NCBI GenBank assembly: GCA_964242115.1
Contig: CAXSZX010000001.1
Span: 434,001 to 498,000, forward strand
DNA: 64,000 nt
Reading direction: 5' to 3'
DNA from: BOG-908 sp964242115
Lineage (GTDB): Bacteria; Pseudomonadota; Alphaproteobacteria; Acetobacterales; Acetobacteraceae
The notes under the pieces are model-generated. The model worked only from the letters and a program-made list of their open reading frames with translations, did no database searches and was not told the DNA's origin. Each line of letters opens with the position of its first letter. Position 1 is the first letter of the stretch. The position numbers and the translations under genes are program-made. This document shows, in pieces, positions 53,086-61,348 of the stretch.

Positions 53086-54093
53086 ATGCGTAGGTCGTTG
53101 TTGCTGCTTGCCTCGCTGGCGACCCTAGGGGCGGCACCCTCCGACGAGGCGGCCCCGCAACCCGTCTCGGTGGCCGTCGCCCCCGGCCCGGCACACGACG
53201 CGGTACTCGCCACGCTTCTCAGGCCTTACGCAGACGCCACCGCCACCGCACTCGGCACGCCCGCCTGGGACGGCTCGCCGGACGCGTTGCGCAAGCTGCT
53301 GGCCGGCCACGGCGCCGACTTGCTGCTGCTCGACGGCACGCTGCTCGCCCAGCTGTGCCGCACCCCGTTGCTGGAGAAGCTGGACTGGACCGCCCTGGCC
53401 GCCGCCGGGCTGCCGCGCGACCGTTTTGCCGCCGGCGCCAGCAGCGATTGCGGCCTGGGCGCCTACGTCTCTGCCACCGTGCTCGCCTGGGACCGCCAGA
53501 AGCTGGTCGGCTGGCCCGGCTGGCCGGATTTCTGGGACGTGGCCAAGCACCCCGGCCGGCGCGCCCTGCACCGCGGCGCGCGCGGCAACCTGGAGGTGGC
53601 CCTGATGGCCGACGGCGTAGCCATGGCGGACGTCTACCGCACCCTGCGCTCGGCGGACGGCGTGGACCGCGCCTTCCGCAAGCTCGACCAGCTGAAACCC
53701 TACGTCCTGTGGTGGGACAAGCCGGACCAGCCGGCCCAACTGCTGGCCACCGCCAAGGTGCTGCTGACCACAGCACCTGCTGACAGCCTGCCGGACGGCC
53801 CGGGGTCCCATACCGGCGTGCAGTGGGCCGGCAGCCTTCAGGAGGTGACGAGCTGGGCCCGGCCGGCCGACGCCTCCCATAAAAGCGGGGCGCTAGCCGC
53901 GCTGGTCATTGCGCTGGACCCGGCGCGCGACGCCATCTTCTCGCGTGCGACCCGGCTGGCGCCGGGGACCAAGGCCGCGGCGGCGATGCTGCCGGCGGGG
54001 GATCAGCAGGGGGCGCTGGCGATCGATGAGGGGTTCTGGGCGGATAATGGAGACAAGCTGGAAGCACGGTTTGCTGGCTGGGTGGGTAAGTAA
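53086..54093 (+). CDS. Periplasmic substrate-binding protein (PotD/spermidine-putrescine type)
   Basis: Exported solute-binding protein of 335 residues. The signal peptide is short (MRRSLLLLASLATLGAA). The fold resembles polyamine- or iron-binding PBPs: ADLLLLDGTLLAQLCRTP, SSDCGLGAYVSATVLAWDR, WPDFWDVAKHPGRRALHRGARGNLEVALMADG and KPYVLWWDKPDQPAQLLATA follow the PotD/PotF pattern, and GFWADNGDKLEARFAGWV ends it as in those proteins. AGGGTAGG precedes the ATG at 53086. No permease or ATPase gene is adjacent, so it may work with a distant transporter. The ligand is not certain. Confidence 0.82.
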   Translation: MRRSLLLLASLATLGAAPSDEAAPQPVSVAVAPGPAHDAVLATLLRPYADATATALGTPAWDGSPDALRKLLAGHGADLLLLDGTLLAQLCRTPLLEKLDWTALAAAGLPRDRFAAGASSDCGLGAYVSATVLAWDRQKLVGWPGWPDFWDVAKHPGRRALHRGARGNLEVALMADGVAMADVYRTLRSADGVDRAFRKLDQLKPYVLWWDKPDQPAQLLATAKVLLTTAPADSLPDGPGSHTGVQWAGSLQEVTSWARPADASHKSGALAALVIALDPARDAIFSRATRLAPGTKAAAAMLPAGDQQGALAIDEGFWADNGDKLEARFAGWVGK

Positions 54094-54220
54094 GGAAGGA
54101 TTTTTTTTGAAGAAAAGAAACAAGAAGCTTTTGTCGCGGCTGTCGCGGACCTTTCCGGCAGCGTATGCCCAGGAAACAAAAGTTTTTTGGTTCTTTTTTC
54201 CAAAAAAGAACTGCTTGCCT
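54092..54220. repeat. Intergenic paired-hairpin element, full copy
   Basis: Degraded left arm (TTTTTTTTGAAGAAAAGAAAC), GGCTGTCGCGG core one-sided, class A right arm. Starts inside the TAA of the PotD-like gene and runs into the start of the hydrolase gene. Confidence 0.9.
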
Positions 54221-55086
54221 TGAGAATCTTGGCCACATCCACACTGAACTTCGCCATCGACGAAGCCGGCAGCGGCCCGGACGTCGCCCTCTGCCTGCAT
54301 GGCTTTCCCGAAAGCCGCTTCTCCTGGCGCCACCAGCTACCCTTCCTGGCACAGCGCGGCTGGCATGCCGTGGCGCCCGACCTGCGCGGCTATGGCGGCA
54401 CTACCCGCCCGCTCGGCCGAAGCGCCTACCGCATGGAGCACCTGGTTGCCGACACCGCTTCCATCTTCGACGCGCTGGGTGCCCGCCGCCGCCTGTTGGT
54501 CGCGCACGATTGGGGCGCGCTGATCGCCTGGCAGTTCGCCATCCAGCGCACCCGTGCGCTGGACGGGCTGATCGTTATGAACGTGCCTCACCCGGCCGTC
54601 TTCCGCCGGGTGATCCGCCGCTCGCCGCGCCAGCTCGCCCGCTCCTGGTACGTGTTCTTCTTCCAACTGCCGCTGCTGCCCGAGCGCCTGCTTGCCGCCC
54701 GCGGTGCGGCCGCCGTTGGCCGCGCGTTCTCGGAGATGGCGGTGGACAAATCCGCCTTCCCGCCGGAGGTGCTGGACCATTACCGGCGCGCGGCCCAGCA
54801 CCCAGGCGCGCTGAATGCGATGATCAACTACTACCGGGCAAATTTCGGATCGCTTGCGGCGCCGGCGCCGTCCCCGTTGGTCGAGACGCCCACCCTGATG
54901 GTCTGGGGCGAGCAGGACACCGCGCTCGGGCTCGAGCTGACGGAGGGTTACGCGCCGTTCGTGCGGGATTTCACCCTGCGGCGGCTTCCCGGCGTGTCGC
55001 ACTGGGTGCAGCAGGAAGCGCCGGACCAGGTGAACGCTGCGATGGGGGGCTGGCTGGACGCGAACCGGATCATGCCCCAGGCGTAA
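54220..55086 (+). CDS. Epoxide hydrolase-like alpha/beta hydrolase
   Basis: Alpha/beta-hydrolase-fold enzyme of about 288 residues with the epoxide hydrolase/haloalkane dehalogenase layout. The oxyanion-hole motif is LHGFPESRFSWR, the nucleophile Asp is in VAHDWGALIAWQFA, the cap domain follows (MNVPHPAVFRRVIR), the acid lies in WGEQDTALG and the catalytic His in GVSHWVQQEAPD. The dehalogenase-specific Trp pair is not obvious, so epoxide hydrolase is preferred. No ATG is available. The likeliest start is TTG at 54220 (or 54229), the first codon outside the hairpin of the intergenic element. The substrate is unknown. Confidence 0.83.
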   Translation: MRILATSTLNFAIDEAGSGPDVALCLHGFPESRFSWRHQLPFLAQRGWHAVAPDLRGYGGTTRPLGRSAYRMEHLVADTASIFDALGARRRLLVAHDWGALIAWQFAIQRTRALDGLIVMNVPHPAVFRRVIRRSPRQLARSWYVFFFQLPLLPERLLAARGAAAVGRAFSEMAVDKSAFPPEVLDHYRRAAQHPGALNAMINYYRANFGSLAAPAPSPLVETPTLMVWGEQDTALGLELTEGYAPFVRDFTLRRLPGVSHWVQQEAPDQVNAAMGGWLDANRIMPQA

Positions 55087-55117
55087 TCACCGATGCTGTG
55101 TTCAGGGGAGGGGTTCC

Positions 55118-55312
55118 ATGTTCCTTATCATCGTGATCGTGCTGGCGGTTCTGGCGTTCGGCGGCTTTGGCCATAGCGGCTACCAGCGTGGCTGGTACGG
55201 GCGTGACCCGTATTACGAGGCACCGCCGAGCGCTGGTTACGGCGGGGGCGGGTTGGGCTTGGTGCTGCTACTGGTGGTGCTGTTCCTGTTGTTTTCGCAT
55301 CGGCATTATTAA
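55118..55312 (+). CDS. Small DUF3309-like membrane protein
   Basis: A 64-residue protein with two hydrophobic segments (FLIIVIVLAVLAFGGFG and GLGLVLLLVVLFLLF) joined by a Tyr/Gly-rich loop containing RGWYGRDPYY and AGYGGGG. The layout resembles DUF3309-type small membrane proteins of alphaproteobacteria. GGGGAGGGG lies 5 bp before the ATG, a very strong ribosome site, which supports a real and well-translated gene. It lies 31 bp after the hydrolase gene on the same strand, so co-transcription is possible. Function unknown. Confidence 0.8.
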   Translation: MFLIIVIVLAVLAFGGFGHSGYQRGWYGRDPYYEAPPSAGYGGGGLGLVLLLVVLFLLFSHRHY

Positions 55313-55715
55313 GGCAGCAGGCGAGGCCTTCTTTTTCGAGGAAAAGAAGCAAAAAGCTTTCGCGCTTGCTGTCGCGGAGTGCTGAAAGGTTGGTTTCGAA
55401 CCGACAGGTGTGGTGCCTAAGCTGTCGCGACAAAGCCAAATGACTCCCTGCAGGGACAACCTTTAGAGCGTGCTTTACGCAGGAGAATCCGCGACAGCAG
55501 CACCAAAAGTTTTTTGCTGCTTTTTTTCAAAAAAGCAGGCCTTTCTTTGCTGGAGACACGAGAAGAATCAGGAACAAGCGAGCGTCACCCCTCAGCAGCC
55601 CGGGATGTGTCGGGTTGAGGCATGCACAAGCCGGGTGACGCGAGGCAATCCCATTGCGGCTACCAGCGCTGGCGCACAGGACGGATTGCGGACTGGCCCA
55701 TCTTGCTCGCTTGCT
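55313..55715. other. Gene-free gap between DUF3309-like and rhodopsin genes (convergent)
   Basis: Mostly an enlarged intergenic element (55320-55549), then about 165 bp in which no gene or site was recognised. Confidence 0.6.
55320..55549. repeat. Intergenic paired-hairpin element, expanded copy with extra cores
   Basis: Class B left arm, three GTCGCG-type core pieces (TGCTGTCGCGG, AGCTGTCGCGAC, CCGCGACAGCAG) spread over about 140 bp, then CAAAAGTTTTTTG and class C right arm. Looks like an internal duplication or a nested copy. Confidence 0.88.
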
Positions 55716-56465
55716 TCATTCCGCTGCTAAGCGCTCATCGGCACGGGCCGGGTGGCTGGTGAGGTCGGACGTCACCAGCTTCGTCGTGGCGACGATGGCA
55801 AACAGCCCGTAGGCGACCTTGGAGACCAGGTCCAGGATTGCGATGGACGCAACGCTCGGCGTGTCGCCCAGCATGCCGAGTCCGTCCGGGCAGACCGCAA
55901 GGATGAGCGGGTAGATCAGCCATAGCACGGAGAGAATCACCGCGTTGCGGCGATAGTCGGACTGCGCCTGGGCGGATTCCAACTGATTTTCCCGCATCAT
56001 CGGGCCCCAGATGACGTAGTATACGCCGAGAAACGCAACGCACGAGACGGCGAACCACGTCCACTTGATCCAGATCACCTCGGAGGCGCCGAAGAAGAAC
56101 GACGTCAGGATCATGATCACGTCGGAGATCAGCAGGCCGGCGACCATGCCGGACTTGCGCATGCCCGAGTGCATGGCGGTGTGCGCCAACGACAGCAGCA
56201 ACAGCGGCGTGGTGAAGGTCCAGTCGATGTAGCGGGCGAAGTAGAACAGCCGCGCCGGGTTGCCGGGAACGCTGTTATGCAGCGTCATGAGCCCCTGGCC
56301 CACTGCCATGGCGAAATACGAGCTGGCGGCGATGATTGGCACGATGCCGTGGTAGATCGTGTGAGCTTGCTCACCGGTCGTGCGCTGCTTGCCGATGGCC
56401 AGGATCACCAGACCGCCCGCCACCATGAGGATGGTGTCGAGCCAGAGCCAGAAATGTGAATCCAC
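55716..56465 (-). CDS. Microbial (type I) rhodopsin with D-T-S motif
   Basis: Seven-helix retinal protein of 249 residues, closer in spelling to bacteriorhodopsin than to green or blue proteorhodopsins. Helix C reads RYIDWTFTTPLLLLSLA: Asp81 (proton acceptor), Thr85 and Ser92 at the donor position give a DTS motif. Helix F keeps Trp182 and Tyr185-Pro186. Helix G is ILDLVSKVAYG, with Asp212 and the retinal Schiff-base Lys216. The start is GTG at 56465 with GGAGG 6 bp upstream. An outward proton pump is the family expectation, but the missing carboxylate donor could also mean slow, sensor-like behaviour. No blh, carotenoid or transducer gene is nearby, and it is bounded by intergenic elements. 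Confidence 0.93.
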   Translation of the reverse strand: MDSHFWLWLDTILMVAGGLVILAIGKQRTTGEQAHTIYHGIVPIIAASSYFAMAVGQGLMTLHNSVPGNPARLFYFARYIDWTFTTPLLLLSLAHTAMHSGMRKSGMVAGLLISDVIMILTSFFFGASEVIWIKWTWFAVSCVAFLGVYYVIWGPMMRENQLESAQAQSDYRRNAVILSVLWLIYPLILAVCPDGLGMLGDTPSVASIAILDLVSKVAYGLFAIVATTKLVTSDLTSHPARADERLAAE

Positions 56466-56543
56466 GAGGCCTCCACTTATGCGCTACGATGCACCGTTAT
56501 TGACGACGTATGGCGGCTTGATAAGGCCGGGGCACTCAGACGT

Positions 56544-56704
56544 GAAGAAAGCGGTTGTTTTTCGAAAAAAAGGACCAGAACTTTTCTCTGACGCCGGCAA
56601 CGAAACAGCGCTGCCCAGGTAGTCACACAATTTCCCCAGCACGCGCCTGAGAAACCAAAAGTTTTTTGGTTCTTTTTTTCAAAAAAGAACTGCTTTGCTT
56701 GCTT
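56544..56704. repeat. Intergenic paired-hairpin element, full copy
   Basis: Degraded class A left arm (GGTTG/GGACC), core lost, intact CCAAAAGTTTTTTGG and class A right arm with a GCTTTGCTTGCTT end. Lies between the rhodopsin gene's upstream side and the SDR stop. Confidence 0.85.
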
Positions 56705-56718
56705 ACTCTTATCCGGAG

Positions 56719-57438
56719 CTATCTCTGGCCTTGATACCGCGTGAGTTGCCCGTGCTGTCCTGCGTCAGGCGCGCACAGCTCCACCAACCCGCGCGCCACG
56801 TCTTCAGGTTTAGGCAGCGTGTTCGGATCTTCGCCCGGAAACGCCTGTGCGCGCATGCGCGTGGCGGTGCGGCCGGGGTCATACAGGTTCACCCGCAGCG
56901 CGGTGTTCTCCACCTCGTCCGCCCAGCTCAGCACCAGGTTTTCCATGCCTGCCTTGGTGGCGCCGTAGGCGCCCCAGAATGCCCGCGGGCTGCGTGCGAC
57001 GCTGCTGGTGACGAACACGGCGCGGCCGGCATCCGAGGCAGCCAGTAGCGGTGCGCAGGTGCGGATCAGCCGGTAGGTAGCGGCCAGGTTCACTGCCACG
57101 CACTCGGCGAAGTCCCTGGGTGTGATGTGGCCGGCGGGCGTGAGCTTGCCCAGCGCGCCGGCGTTGTGCACCAGGATGTCCAGCCGCCCAAAGCGCGCGT
57201 TTAGCGAAGGCCCGAGCGGGTCGATCTTGTCTGCGTCGCGCAGATCCATTGGCAGAAGCGTGGCATGGCCGTCGGCGGCGCGGATCTCGTCGTAGGCTTC
57301 CTCGAGCGCACCCTGCGTGCGGCCGACCAGCACCACGTGCGCGCCGGCTTGGGCGAGTTGCAGGGACACGGCGCGGCCGATGCCGCGGCTAGCGCCGGTG
57401 ACGAGGGCTACGCGGCCCTGGAGAGTCACGTTGTTCAT
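56719..57438 (-). CDS. Short-chain dehydrogenase/reductase
   Basis: NAD(P)-dependent oxidoreductase of 239 residues, classical SDR. The nucleotide-binding TGASRGIGRAV lies near residue 14. LDILVHNAGALG carries the NAG motif. The catalytic Ser is in VFVTSSVA, and Tyr and Lys are in YGATKAGMEN. DLRDADKIDPLG binds the adenine ring. The sequence resembles YciK-type SDRs. It follows purF on the same strand, separated only by an intergenic element, the same gene order known from other alphaproteobacteria. The substrate is unknown. Confidence 0.9.
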   Translation of the reverse strand: MNNVTLQGRVALVTGASRGIGRAVSLQLAQAGAHVVLVGRTQGALEEAYDEIRAADGHATLLPMDLRDADKIDPLGPSLNARFGRLDILVHNAGALGKLTPAGHITPRDFAECVAVNLAATYRLIRTCAPLLAASDAGRAVFVTSSVARSPRAFWGAYGATKAGMENLVLSWADEVENTALRVNLYDPGRTATRMRAQAFPGEDPNTLPKPEDVARGLVELCAPDAGQHGQLTRYQGQR

Positions 57439-57474
57439 GACGCCTTATACCGACTTGCCGGCGCGTGAACCTAA

Positions 57475-57611
57475 GAAGGCAAGGCAAGCAGTTCTTTTTT
57501 GAAAAAAAGAACCAAAAAACTCTTGTCCCCTTGGGCGCGCGCTGCAGAACCATCGCGACAGCAGGGACAAAAGTCTTTTGCTTCTTTTCTTCAGAAAAGA
57601 AGGCCTTGCTT
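57475..57611. repeat. Intergenic paired-hairpin element, full copy between purF and SDR gene
   Basis: Class A left arm, one-sided core (CGCGACAGCAGG), class B right arm. It ends 2 bp from the purF stop codon. Confidence 0.94.
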
Positions 57612-57613
57612 CC

Positions 57614-59212
57614 TCACCCGACGGCCAGACTGAGCTGCCGGTTCGCGCGCTCATCCATGTCCGGCAGCGAGACGGGGTACTCTCCAGTAAAGCACGCGTC
57701 GCAGTAATGCGGCGCGGCGTCGTCGCGGCCGGGGCGGCCTAGCGCACGGTACAACCCGTCGATGGAGATGAATGCCAGGCTGTCGGCGCCGATCAACGCT
57801 GCCATCTCGCGCACGTCGTGGTGGGCGGCGAGCAGTTTGCTGCGCTCCGGGGTGTCGATGCCGTAGAAACACGAATGCGTCGTCGGCGGCGAGGAGATGC
57901 GCATGTGCACCTCGCGCGCGCCGGCGGAGCGGACCATTTCCACGATCTTCTTGCTGGTGGTGCCGCGCACGATGCTGTCGTCCACCAGGATCACCCGCTT
58001 GCCCTCCAGCGTGGCGCGGTTGGCCGAGTGCTTGAGCTTCACGCCGAGGTTGCGGATGTGGTCGGTGGGCTCGATGAAGGTGCGGCCGACATAGTGGTTG
58101 CGGATGATTCCGAGCTCGAACGGCACGCCGCTTTCCAACGCGTAGCCCATGGCCGAGGGTACGCCGGAATCGGGCACCGGCACCACGATGTCAGCTTCCA
58201 CGTGGCTTTCGCGAGCGAGTTCGGCACCAATGCGCTTGCGCGCGTCGTAGACCGGCATGCCCTCCATCACCGAATCCGGTCGCGCGAAGTAGACGTACTC
58301 GAACACGCAGAACCGCTCGCGGTGCGGCCCGAACGGGCGGATGCTGCGCACGCCGGCGTTGTTGATCACCACGATCTCGCCGGGGTCCACGTCGCGCACG
58401 AACTCGGCGCCGACGATGTCCAGCGCGCAGGTCTCGCTGGCCAGCACCCAGCCGCCGCCGGCGGGCAAGCTACCGGCGCTGCCACCGACGGCGCCGCCTG
58501 CCGAGGCCCCGCTCCCCAGGGTTTGCGGGATGCGGCCGAGGATAAGCGGGCGCACGCCCAGCGGGTCGCGCACGCCGATCAGCGCCTCGTTGGACAGTGC
58601 CACCAGCGAGTAAGCGCCCACTACCTGCTTCAGGGCGTCGATCAGCCTGTCCACCACGGTGGAGTAGAGGCTGATCGCGATGAGGTGAACGAACACCTCG
58701 CTGTCCGTGGTGCTCTGGAACAGGCAGCCGCGGCGGACCAGCGTCTTGCGCAGCGCTACAGCGTTGGTGAGGTTGCCGTTGTGGCCGACCGCGAAGCCGC
58801 CGAACTCGAAGTCGGCGTAGAGCGGCTGGACGTTGCGCAGGATGGTCTCGCCGGTGGTGGCGTAGCGGTTGTGGCCAATGGCCGAGGTGCCTGGCAGCGA
58901 GGCGATCACCCTGGCGTCGCCGAAAATGTCGCCGACGAGGCCTAAGCCGCGCTGCTGGTGGAACCGGTTGCCGTCGTAGCTGACGATGCCGGTGGCTTCC
59001 TGGCCGCGGTGCTGCAGGGCGTGCAGGCCGAGCGCGGTGACGGCGGCGGCGTCCACCACGTTCCACACGCCAAAGACGCCGCACTCCTCGTGCAATGAGT
59101 CGTCCTCGTCGGTGGCGGGTTCCGGCAGCGCCGTCAGCCGGTCCGGGTCGGATGAACCTGCCTGCGCTGGGAAGGTGGCGGAGGCATCGGTGGGGGCTGC
59201 TTGCAGGGCCAT
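57614..59212 (-). CDS. purF: Amidophosphoribosyltransferase
   Basis: First committed enzyme of purine synthesis: PRPP plus glutamine to phosphoribosylamine. From ATG 59212 it has 532 residues. A 43-residue propeptide ends HEE, and the N-terminal nucleophile Cys begins CGVFGVWN. The glutaminase half shows LGLHALQHRGQEATGI, GHNRYATTGE and GHNGNLTN. The transferase half has the PRPP loop VILVDDSIVRGTT. Cysteines in SETCAL, FCVFEYVYF, HSCFYGIDTPER and YCDACFTGEYP match the [4Fe-4S] Bacillus-type enzyme. An extra Gly/Ala/Ser-rich insertion (GSGASAGGAVGGSAG) interrupts the glutaminase domain. It sits in a PepSY-cvpA-purF-SDR transcription unit. Confidence 0.95.
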   Translation of the reverse strand: MALQAAPTDASATFPAQAGSSDPDRLTALPEPATDEDDSLHEECGVFGVWNVVDAAAVTALGLHALQHRGQEATGIVSYDGNRFHQQRGLGLVGDIFGDARVIASLPGTSAIGHNRYATTGETILRNVQPLYADFEFGGFAVGHNGNLTNAVALRKTLVRRGCLFQSTTDSEVFVHLIAISLYSTVVDRLIDALKQVVGAYSLVALSNEALIGVRDPLGVRPLILGRIPQTLGSGASAGGAVGGSAGSLPAGGGWVLASETCALDIVGAEFVRDVDPGEIVVINNAGVRSIRPFGPHRERFCVFEYVYFARPDSVMEGMPVYDARKRIGAELARESHVEADIVVPVPDSGVPSAMGYALESGVPFELGIIRNHYVGRTFIEPTDHIRNLGVKLKHSANRATLEGKRVILVDDSIVRGTTSKKIVEMVRSAGAREVHMRISSPPTTHSCFYGIDTPERSKLLAAHHDVREMAALIGADSLAFISIDGLYRALGRPGRDDAAPHYCDACFTGEYPVSLPDMDERANRQLSLAVG

Positions 59213-59287
59213 GCACGATTCTCCAGGACGCGGCGCTTGCCTAGCGCATGCGGCTGCGCGCGTCACTCAACTGTCACGCGATGACAG

Positions 59288-59869
59288 CTAGGGTCGGGCG
59301 GGCGCCGGGCCAAGCGCGCGGCCTTCAGGGGTGGCATGCAGCAGGTCGGCCTCGGTGGTTTCCGGCCCGGTGGGCGGGGGCGGTATCTTCGGCTGGAAAC
59401 CCTGCGGCAGATTGTTCGACGCCCAGACGGAGCCGTCGTAGATCCAGGGCAGCGAGCGCGCGCGCAGCATCGCCTCGGGCCAGCGCTCCGGTGGCAGCAG
59501 CAGCGCCAGCGGGATGTAGGCCGCCACCAGCAGGGCTGCGCCGCGCGCCACGCCAAAGACCAGGCCCAGCGTCTTGTCCAGCCCGCCCAGGGCGGAGATG
59601 CGCACCAGCCGCCCGACCAGGTTGGCGATCAGCGAGAGAATGATCAGCAGGACTACGAAGACGACGACGTAGGCGACCGGCTCGGCCACGTCCGGGTTGC
59701 CGATGGCCTGCTGGGCGGCGGGCACGGCCTGCGGGCCGTAGAGGTAGGCGCCGTAGCCCGCGAGCACCCAAGCCCCCAGACCCAGCAGCTCGCGCACCAG
59801 GCCGCGGGAGAGCCCCAGCAGCGCCGAGACGAAGATGATTGCGAGGACGCCCAGGTCGACCAGGTTCAT
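59288..59869 (-). CDS. cvpA: CvpA family membrane protein
   Basis: Inner-membrane protein of the CvpA (colicin V production) family, 193 residues. It begins MNLVDLGVLAIIFVSALLGLSRGLVREL, the family hallmark, and has four hydrophobic segments including VAYVVVFVVLLIILSLIANLVG and GLVFGVARGAALLVAAYIPLALL. The tail after residue 140 is Pro-rich and polar. The start ATG at 59869 was preferred over the upstream start at 59914 because it matches the family N-terminus. It lies 76 bp before purF, the conserved cvpA-purF pairing. Its molecular function is not established; links to envelope stress and septation are reported for the family. Confidence 0.92.
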   Translation of the reverse strand: MNLVDLGVLAIIFVSALLGLSRGLVRELLGLGAWVLAGYGAYLYGPQAVPAAQQAIGNPDVAEPVAYVVVFVVLLIILSLIANLVGRLVRISALGGLDKTLGLVFGVARGAALLVAAYIPLALLLPPERWPEAMLRARSLPWIYDGSVWASNNLPQGFQPKIPPPPTGPETTEADLLHATPEGRALGPAPARP

Positions 59870-59923
59870 GCGGAGCTTATCGGCCAGGCGCGCCGGTCCG
59901 CCAAGCTGGCACAACGACGCCTG

Positions 59924-60511
59924 TTATTGGGGCCTTGCCGCGCGGCCGGTGCGCGGGTCCACGATGACCGGCGCCAGGCCGGAGCCGACCACGGTCTGCA
60001 CGTAGAATTGCGGCACGCCGGCAAGCTGCTCCACGCCGGCGGCAACCGCGTGGCCTCCGGTGAGGTGCTCGGCCGAGGTGACGGCCTGCTGCAAGGTGAC
60101 GTGCGTGGCGGCGAGCGCGTCGAGGTCACGCTGGCCCTGCGCGTCGAGCTGGGCGCGGCTTATGTCGGGCCGGCCGGCGGTGTCCAGAGCGCCGGTCGCC
60201 GGGTTGATGCGCGCGTAGTGCAGCCCGGCCGGCGTCGCCAAGGTGACCGCGTAGCCTCCCTGGCGGAGGAAGCCGATCTCGACGGCCCGGCCCTGGTTCT
60301 GCCGGTCAACGATCTCGATCGCCTGGTCTATCGGCGTGCCGGCATGGGCGAACGCGGTGAGGTCTCGTGGCGTCTCGTTGGGTGCCGCGACGCTGAGGTA
60401 GCCCCAGAGCGGCGCGGGCGCGTCAAGGCCGGGGTTGGGCTGCCCTTGTGCGGGTTGCCATAGTCCGCATGCAAGCAACGCCAGTCGCTTGGCGGCGGCG
60501 CGTAGCGTCAT
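59924..60511 (-). CDS. Secreted protein with two PepSY-like domains
   Basis: A 195-residue predicted periplasmic protein. The signal peptide (MTLRAAAKRLALLACGL, cleavage near AQG) is followed by two PepSY-like units: about residues 58-110 (PIDQAIEIVDRQN, AVEIGFLRQGGYAVTL, ARINPATGAL) and 135-190 (HVTLQQAVTSAEHLTGG, AVIVDPRTGR-type ending, here PVIVDPRTGR). PepSY domains occur in peptidase inhibitors and redox or iron-related membrane proteins. AAGGA stands 9 bp before the ATG at 60511. It ends 54 bp before cvpA on the same strand, so it may head the purF transcription unit. The role is unknown. Confidence 0.78.
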   Translation of the reverse strand: MTLRAAAKRLALLACGLWQPAQGQPNPGLDAPAPLWGYLSVAAPNETPRDLTAFAHAGTPIDQAIEIVDRQNQGRAVEIGFLRQGGYAVTLATPAGLHYARINPATGALDTAGRPDISRAQLDAQGQRDLDALAATHVTLQQAVTSAEHLTGGHAVAAGVEQLAGVPQFYVQTVVGSGLAPVIVDPRTGRAARPQ

Positions 60512-60572
60512 GTCGGGTGTCCTTCGGTGAGAGCAGAGAACACGATGGCGGCGATTTCGTTGCTGGGGCAGG

Positions 60573-60625
60573 TAAGCAAGGCAAGCAGTTCTTTTTTGAA
60601 AAAAAGAACCGAAAAACTTTTGTTC
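60573..60625. repeat. Intergenic paired-hairpin element, left arm
   Basis: Class A arm (GTTC/GAACC) with GAAAAACTTTTGTTCCC. The rest of the element is not recognisable. Confidence 0.82.
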
Positions 60626-60741
60626 CCCGGGGGGTACGCTGCGGGAGACGCCGTGATAGCCCGAGCGAGGGTTTGCTGGTGTTTGCGACTCAGCAGGTCT
60701 TGTTTGCGTCGCGGTGGACGGAGCTGGACGTCGTGTCCCAG

Positions 60742-61238
60742 CTAGAAGTTGGCCGGACACTTGGATGCGTCCTGTAGGTGAATATTGCGCGGCTGAAGAC
60801 GCAGCTTCCTGTCGGCATCCAGGCCGTACGTGCCGAGTGTGACGTCACCTGAAAAGGTGGCTGGGATACAGTGCCTGGTGCAGTCGCCATCGTCGTGCTC
60901 GCGATACCTGCCGACCCTGACCAGGGAGATCGCGTCGGGCTCGGAAAGCTGCCCGGCATTTATGTAGGCGGCACCAAGGCTCGCGACTTCGGAGAGGTTC
61001 CGTCGAAATCCACGGTCTTACCAGCCGTTACGGTCCTCCTTGTGGTATGCGGCGTATGACGAGGACCGGGCCAAGTCTTGACCTCCGAACGCTGAGACGA
61101 ACTCACCACCAGGTCGGTCGATCGCCTCGGGCTGATCCCGGTCAGCGACGGAAGCTGCGCCGGTGAGTCCGCCGCCGCATGAGGTGACATGAGGTAGAGT
61201 GCTGCCGACACTAAAGCCCCGCTCAGCCATTGCCGCAA
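60742..61238 (-). pseudogene. Frameshifted gene for a small secreted protein, unknown family
   Basis: On the minus strand an ATG at 61238 begins a clear signal peptide (MRQWLSGALVSAALYLMSPHAAAD) whose frame closes at 60960. From about 61000 the coding character continues in a different frame with AAYINAGQLSEPDAISLVRV, RYREHDDGDCTRHCIPATF, GDVTLGTYGLDADRKLRLQP and a Cys-containing end (DASKCPANF) at the TAG at 60742. In that second frame a TAA precedes the segment, so neither frame alone makes the whole protein. One indel between about 60985 and 61015 would restore a protein of roughly 165 residues. A real pseudogene or a sequencing error would look the same. No family recognised. Confidence 0.5.
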
Positions 61239-61287
61239 GAATCCGTTCCTGCTCGGCTAACCCAAAGGCACGCACTCGCAAGAAAAC

Positions 61288-61346
61288 TCCGCGACGCGCT
61301 CGCAAAAGCTTTGCTTCTTTTTCTCGAAAAAGAAGTGCTTGCCTTG
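61288..61346. repeat. Intergenic paired-hairpin element, right half
   Basis: CCGCGACGCGCTCGCAAAAGCTTTGCTTC and a class B-type hairpin with TCTCGAAAAAGAAG, ending GCTTGCCTTGCC 2 bp from the glgP stop codon. Confidence 0.85.
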
Positions 61347-61348
61347 CC

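Noticed and set aside
55470..56705. Retinal or carotenoid synthesis genes beside the rhodopsin
   Set aside because: Neither flank encodes blh/brp, crt or a chemotaxis-type transducer. Only intergenic elements, the DUF3309-like gene and the SDR gene are adjacent.
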